64,000 bases of DNA from Epiperipatus broadwayi (lineage: Eukaryota > Onychophora > Udeonychophora > Euonychophora > Peripatidae). The notes below the pieces were generated by a model. It did not search any database, had not been told where the DNA came from, and worked only from the letters and a program-made list of their open reading frames with translations. A program made the position numbers and the translations under genes. How positions within the stretch are numbered: the first letter of the stretch is position 1; every line of letters starts with the position of its first letter. The DNA lies in NCBI GenBank assembly GCA_028023455.1, contig JAQFVV010012575.1, forward strand, positions 616,517 through 680,516. Direction: 5' to 3'. Positions 59,264 through 64,000 of the stretch are shown here, piece after piece.

Positions 59264-60553
59264 TATTTAACAGGCTTTTAATAATCTGCTAAACAGAACT
59301 TTTAAAATGAACTCTTATTTTACTTATTCAGATTTCAAAATCAGTTATTAATGTTAAAAGTTTATATATTTGAGTTTGCTAATTTAGATAAATCATTTCT
59401 ATTATCTTTATTAATATTTATTGACTAAATTATTTAAATGTATTAAATTTAAGTTGGGTGTAGATGGCTGCATAGATTTGTTAACATTTAATTATTTTTT
59501 TATTTTTTATTTGCATATTGATTAAAATATATAATATTCGGTAAATACGATACCTCATGTTGAATATCTAAAAATGTATTTATTCATATATCTTATAAGT
59601 TATTGGCGTCAATGTGACATCTTATGATGAATGCCATTGGCTTTATTGTAAATTTCTTTCTGCAATTACATCAATAACTTTATATTTTAATCATTTATGC
59701 TTATTTTGAATGGTTTTAATTTCAGGCTATTTGTCTCATAGTTAGGTCGATGCTGGTGGAGAGATATATGGGTGTTTATATCAATGTAATGTGAAGTGTG
59801 TTTAGCACACAGGGCAAAGCCCAATTGAATGCATGACCCAAAGATGTAGTCATTGCATTGCAATGAATGCAGATGTATTTCCTGCACCATTGACCCCTTT
59901 TTAGCTCTATGGATGGGGACTATAAGTCAGCAGTAAGACCGCTCCCCCCATACATAGCATTTCTCTTTAATTATTTTATATACATGATTCCTTCACCAGA
60001 TAGACGCACATTCCTGTACTGGACAAAGATCATGTCCAAATAATATCACGCAGCAGATGCACATTCCTGACTGCGTGGTTTTATGCTAGCATCTTCATAT
60101 TGCATTGGTTGCATTTCACATAGCAGGAAGCAAGCATTGGTCTGGTTATGAACTTTTAGTCTGAGATTGAACAATTGTTTTGAAATGTTTTTAACTGAGT
60201 AATCTATGTAATCTATCTATACTCAACATTATAAAACAAAATTTTATAAAATGTCCATCTGTGTGGACTGTTTAAAATAGTAATTTAAATTTAAAAATTA
60301 ATAATCAATCTAAAATAAATTTTATTCCTCAATTTTAAATATTTATATATATGTGTTAATAAATGTTTTTTGTGTGTTATTACTGACAGTGTCTTTTATT
60401 TCTTAATATTGGAAATATATTTTAATAAGAATTTTTATTTTATAAATCTCTGCTGTTCCCTGAGCTACTGGCATGGGCTGATGGTTGGAATAAAATATAT
60501 ATGTAAAAGTGGGATCTTAACTTACGTATCTGCCTACTATATAAATTTTCCAG
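59264..60553. other. AT-rich DNA with a less AT-rich patch
   Basis: 59730-60150 is noticeably less AT-rich (GCTGGTGGAGAGATATATGG, GACCGCTCCCCCCATACATA) but no open frame or repeat match could be supported. Possibly an ancient element. Confidence 0.35.
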
Positions 60554-60591
60554 GTTCAAATAGCCTCGTGGCACCCTGTATGGCAGATACG
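60554..60591 (+). CDS. Candidate 38-nt microexon
   Basis: TATAAATTTTCCAG precedes 60554 and GTAAGA follows 60591, a near-consensus acceptor and donor pair 38 nt apart. The enclosed sequence is G/C-richer than its surroundings and one frame gives SNSLVAPCMADT. Length is 2 modulo 3. No neighbouring exon of the same gene was identified, so this rests on splice-site quality and composition. Confidence 0.35.
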
Positions 60592-61149
60592 GTAAGACTC
60601 CAACTTCCACTTCTTCCCCGACCATTATAATATATATACAAATATGGCCTATTAATTATCTCTATATTACCTAAGCTACAACATGTATATATATATATAT
60701 ATATAATGTTTAACACATTTAAATAATGTAAATTATGTAACCATATACTTTACCAGTAAAGATTATGTTAAAAATAAACTAAACTACAGTTTTCTTTAGT
60801 TTTTATTTCGAATATTTTCACTTATTTATTCCTTTGTTTATACTATATATGAGTGTATGATTGTGTAGTATCATGTAAATAAAAAATGATAGGTATGTAT
60901 TGCATTATCACAAACATTTGTGTTGTGTGGGTGCATATATACATTCCCCTACCCAGCAAACCCCCCTCCTTTCCAGGAAAATAGCTATTGTAAGTTAATG
61001 AAGAAAACTTGTTTAGCCTAAGAAGAATTGGCAATTAGTTGTAATTGATAGTTTCCTAGCAATATCAAAAGCGAAATTTATCTCTGTTTATATGGATATA
61101 ATCTCCTTATATCATATTCTTTATTAAAAATATAACTCTTTAATAGCTT
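60592..61149. other. AT-rich DNA
   Basis: Contains a (TA)n run near 60686-60705. Nothing else recognised. Confidence 0.4.
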
Positions 61150-61748
61150 GAAGATGGATAAAATAACGCCTAAGTATTGAAAACATCCAACTGTCAGTAA
61201 ATGTAAAAACCTACACATAAGCTTTGATTGCATTTAAGCATACCGTTTACTTACATACTGATATGCAGAACATGATTTATGTCTACTAATGTAATTTCAA
61301 GACAACAATAAGCTATTCTGTACCACTATAATTAATCAGAGGGAATAGCTAAGCTTTATATTTAACAGTCTTTTAACATTAAATTAATTTTCAGTTAGTA
61401 ACTTTTTAATATCTTGAATATAGTATATGAAGTAATGCTGAACTACTAAAAATATTCAGCGACATATATGGAAACTAAATATAAAATGTAGAATGAACTC
61501 AACTATACTTTAGGTTTGATCATATATAAGCATACTATTTGCTAACATACATATATGCAGAGCTTGATTTATATATATATTAATGTAATTTCAAGAAAAC
61601 TATAAGCTATTGTGAAATCACTATAAGTAATCAGAATAGTTTATAGTTGTCTTGAAATTACATTAGTATATATAAATCACTCTCTGCATGTAAATATGTC
61701 AGTAAGTAGTATGCTTATATAAGGTCACACCACATTTTATGTTTACTG
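61150..61748. repeat. Three related repeat copies, two forming a foldback
   Basis: 61518-61608 and 61630-61729 are inverted partners (AAGCATACTATTTGCTAACATA versus its inverse; TAATGTAATTTCAAGAMAACTATAAGCT). 61225-61320 is a third copy in the orientation of the left arm (AAGCATACCGTTTACTTACATA, CTAATGTAATTTCAAGACAA). Non-coding. Confidence 0.7.
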
Positions 61749-61794
61749 ACAGTTAATTTACATATAACTATTATTTATTATAATAACAATCAAT

Positions 61795-62155
61795 AACGTG
61801 AGCTTTGAACATTCCATCATCAGATTTTCAATGAAATGGAAGGCTGAAGAGTTGTGAGTTGGAGTAGTTTGAAGCCTGTCCATTAAAGTATGAAGATTGG
61901 TTATCTTAATATAAAGCTGAGCACTGATTGTATATATGTGTGGAGATAGTAATCTGGACCAGCTGATGATTGCTGGTTTAGCATGAAATACATATATTGG
62001 TGATTATTTATCTTTTCAACATGTGGGTGATCAGGTGGGTCAGTAATATGAGATGGCATGGAGAGTTGAGGGTCGTGTGAAAGTCTGAGTTTGAATCTTG
62101 CATACATTATATATATATATATGCAGGTTTAAGCCTGTATAGTGTATTAATTTAC
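61795..62155 (+). mobile_element. Family B monomer with 11-bp TSD
   Basis: A 361-bp monomer between TAACAATCAAT at 61784-61794 and 62156-62166. It begins near GTGAGCTTTGAACATTCCAT, carries an intact-core hammerhead (61958-62001), GTCTGAGTTTGAATCTTGC, and ends with the hairpin GCAGGTTTAAGCCTGTA. This is the cleanest single-unit copy. Confidence 0.82.
61958..62001 (+). ncRNA. Hammerhead ribozyme motif (family B)
   Basis: Stem I ACCAG with TTGGT (innermost pair G-T), CTGATGA (61963-61969), stem II TTGCT..AGCAT, GAAA (61985-61988), stem III ATA/TAT closed by CA, cleavable A61996. Core residues intact. Confidence 0.72.
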
Positions 62156-62374
62156 TAACAATCAATGAAAATATTTAATTCAAAATATATATAATAAATA
62201 AGAATTTACAATGCAAAATATTCATATGTAATATTTTGAGATTATAAACAATTGCAATGAGTTAATCACATCCCATTATATATATATTCAGGAAAGATAG
62301 TGCCAAATTATTTTTCACCCTAAGTTACACCAGCTACTTGCATCTTTCTTCTTATTTAAAAAAAAATTGCCAAC

Positions 62375-62830
62375 TTTATATGAAGAATAAAAAAAAAAAG
62401 ACGAAATATGAAGATTATTAAAATAATCGATAATACGCATAGGAGAAGGAAGCTGAAAAGCCATGTGTGTGTGTGTGTGTAAAAAATCAGATATAAAACC
62501 TTTAACTTGTATTAAAGTTTATATCTGTGCTAGAGAAAAACGCTAGTTTAATAAATGATTAATGATAAACGTAGTTAGGTTTATCAAAAATGTACGAAGT
62601 CGAGGTTGTGAGTGGAGCAAGTTTGGCGGTAGCAAATAAATATGTGACAATTCGCCATAGATAAATACTCTTCAAGTAATAAAGATATATATGAGAGCTG
62701 GTGACCTGGGCCAACTGATGAGTAATGGTTCAGCATGAAATGCATCTTGGAGGTCATTTGTTTTTCACTGTATCTTTATTTATATGAGGAATAAAAAGAA
62801 AGAGGAAGTATGGAGATTATTAAAAAAAAA
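62375..62830 (+). mobile_element. Family C hammerhead element with repeated flank
   Basis: A segment of about 47 bp at 62375-62421 (TTTATATGAAGAATAAAA.., ATATGAAGATTATTAAAA) recurs at 62779-62825 (TTTATATGAGGAATAAAA.., GTATGGAGATTATTAAAA), 404 bp apart. Between them lies the family C sequence shared with 47215-47530, including the hammerhead at 62702-62756. The layout suggests a partial tandem dimer or direct terminal repeats. A (TG)n run at 62464-62480 interrupts it. Confidence 0.6.
62702..62756 (+). ncRNA. Hammerhead motif with damaged stem II (family C)
   Basis: Extended stem I TGACCT..CCAA pairs with TTGG AGGTCA across a GGG bulge. CTGATGA (62715-62721) and GAAA (62737-62740) are intact. 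Stem II GTAATGGTTCAGCAT has lost two pairs relative to the 47.4-kb copy. Cleavable C62746. Confidence 0.62.
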
Positions 62831-63849
62831 ACTTTGATTTTTAAGAAAGATATTTTATACACGCACAAATAAAAAGCAAAAACTAATTATCTTCACAAAA
62901 ACAACTATTATGTGTAATTCTGTGACTACCCGATTAATTAATAGAAACACCGATTCTGTACATATGTATACTATAAGATTGTTCTAAAATATAAAAGGGT
63001 TGAAGCATTGGAATTAAATAAATTAAAATCTACAGCGAATATAAATCTACAGCGAATATAAATAAAAAATAAACAATTCAGAAACAAGATAGTGCATATA
63101 TTTTATAATAATAGAGAAGTATATATATATGTGTCTTAAATATTACAGCCCCTCTGTATCTACAAATTTATATTAACATGTTTATTCAATACTACTTATC
63201 GACTAAAATTAAAAGCTTCCAAGACTAATTAATTGACTTAAACTTTCCCTTGAGGATAAATTAGTAAAAATTTCGATATTTTTTTTTCTGAAGTTATTGA
63301 TTTTTTTTCGAGAACTTGAAATGCTAATCACGTGATCTTTTACCAGCGTTTTTACTGAGATTTTTGTATCATTTCATTAATTTTAGCTTGCAAATAATAT
63401 ATCTGATTTATATGCAACAATGTTAAAATGGATTGCACAATTTAACTTTTCTTTATTTAAAGGGGGAATATGGCTGAAAAAATATAGCTATAGTGCGCTT
63501 AAAATATTTTATAATATTTTATACATACATATTCTAAAGAGCAAATGAAGAAAGAAACGCAGTAATTTTCATCGTACAGCATTTGACATGAGGCTTTTGA
63601 ATATTTCTTTTCGCCACTGTTTCTTTACAGAGGGCCTACTAGAGAATTCTATGAATAACAGTCAACAATTTGAAAACTATTTTATTTTTATGTGTTAAAT
63701 CTAAATATTTCCAATTACCATTTTACATTTGATTTTTATTACAGGTTTAAAAAAATATTTTGTAAGTTTGGATCAATTTCTTAATAATGTGGAATTGGAT
63801 AATGCAATGAAAACTTGCGTGAAAACAGAAATGGTAAGCGTATAAATTT
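62831..63849. other. AT-rich DNA
   Basis: No recognised feature. TACAGCGAATATAAAT occurs twice in tandem near 63032-63062. Confidence 0.4.
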
Positions 63850-63854
63850 TTTTC

Positions 63855-63950
63855 CCCATGTGTCATAGCATCAGCCGGGAAGCGAACCCGCTAACCCGGG
63901 ATAACTGCTTGTAAAGCAGCTGTCGCTGACCTCTCGACCACCAATGCTTG
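63855..63950 (-). mobile_element. tRNA-derived SINE copy (Val-type anticodon)
   Basis: The minus strand has GCATTGGTGGTCGAGAGGTC, anticodon-arm GCTGCTTTACAAGCAGT (TAC), GGGTTCGCTTCCCGGC and TGATGCTATGACACATG with a short A run. An 8-bp partial duplication (AACCCG repeated) sits in the variable region. No clear flanking duplication before the window ends. Confidence 0.75.
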
Positions 63951-64000
63951 TCAGTACTAAATCAGTTTATATCAAAACAGGATAAATATTAATGTAATTG

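Overview
The window is a strongly AT-rich, intron- or intergenic-like stretch of an animal nuclear genome. No complete host gene and no rRNA, prokaryotic operon or CRISPR array can be supported. The content points to an invertebrate with a large, repeat-laden genome: hAT, piggyBac and pogo/Tigger DNA transposons, RTE-like and another non-LTR retrotransposon, tRNA-derived SINEs, and kilobase-scale tetranucleotide (ATCT/ATAG) arrays. A lophotrochozoan such as a cephalopod would fit, but that is a guess from repeat style only. The few host-like signals are isolated exon-like islands at about 27.1 kb (+), 51.0 kb (+), 59.1 kb (-) and 60.55 kb (+). None could be assigned to a protein family by eye.

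The main finding is a set of short repeats carrying hammerhead ribozyme (HHR) motifs. Family B (about 360 bp as a monomer, 580-680 bp as head-to-head palindromes; around 0.9, 7.2, 10.5, 11.5, 24.7, 39.1 and 61.8 kb) carries CTGATGA, a 6-bp stem II, GAAA, a 3-bp stem III, an NUH site and a 5-bp stem I. The copy at 7610-7653 has every canonical core residue. Family A (around 4.4, 19.3, 19.9, 37.9, 46.5 and 56.1 kb, with a relative at 15.45 and 28.75 kb) has a shorter, less canonical hammerhead whose stem I shows pair-preserving changes between copies. Family C (47.3 and 62.4-62.8 kb) shares the family B stem II with a different stem I. Target-site duplications can be read directly: 13 bp for three family A copies, 16 bp for two family B palindromes, and 14 bp for a truncated family B copy. 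This implies target-primed reverse transcription rather than cut-and-paste, and recalls Penelope-like elements and metazoan retrozymes.

Layout: 0-3 kb AT-rich with a family B palindrome and a foldback; 3.2-3.4 kb a perfect palindrome; 4.3-7.8 kb family A, SINE-like tandem copies and the best HHR; 8.56-8.95 kb microsatellite; 9.7-13.7 kb foldbacks and family B; 16.16-18.70 kb a decayed full-length hAT (ZBED/SCAND3-like) element; 19.3-20.2 kb family A; 21.26-21.99 kb a complex palindrome; 23.15-24.42 kb a decayed LINE; 27.1 kb exon-like island; 28.7-29.2 kb repeats; 29.8 kb SINE; 31.9-32.3 kb microsatellite; 33.2-35.4 kb a piggyBac pseudogene split by a hAT MITE; 36.6-37.8 kb microsatellite; 37.8-38.96 kb an RTE-like LINE split by a family A element; 39.1-41.5 kb family B and SINEs; 41.5-46.4 kb mostly featureless; 46.5 and 47.3 kb families A and C; 49.2-50.56 kb a Tigger-like element with a nested MITE; 51-61 kb mostly unique AT-rich DNA with exon-like islands and family A at 56 kb; 61-63 kb foldback repeats and families B and C; 63.85 kb SINE.

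Nothing here works as a pathway. The window is a record of nested transposition, in which several insertions restore the pre-insertion sequence when removed. All structure and homology statements are read by eye; no folding, alignment or database search was run.
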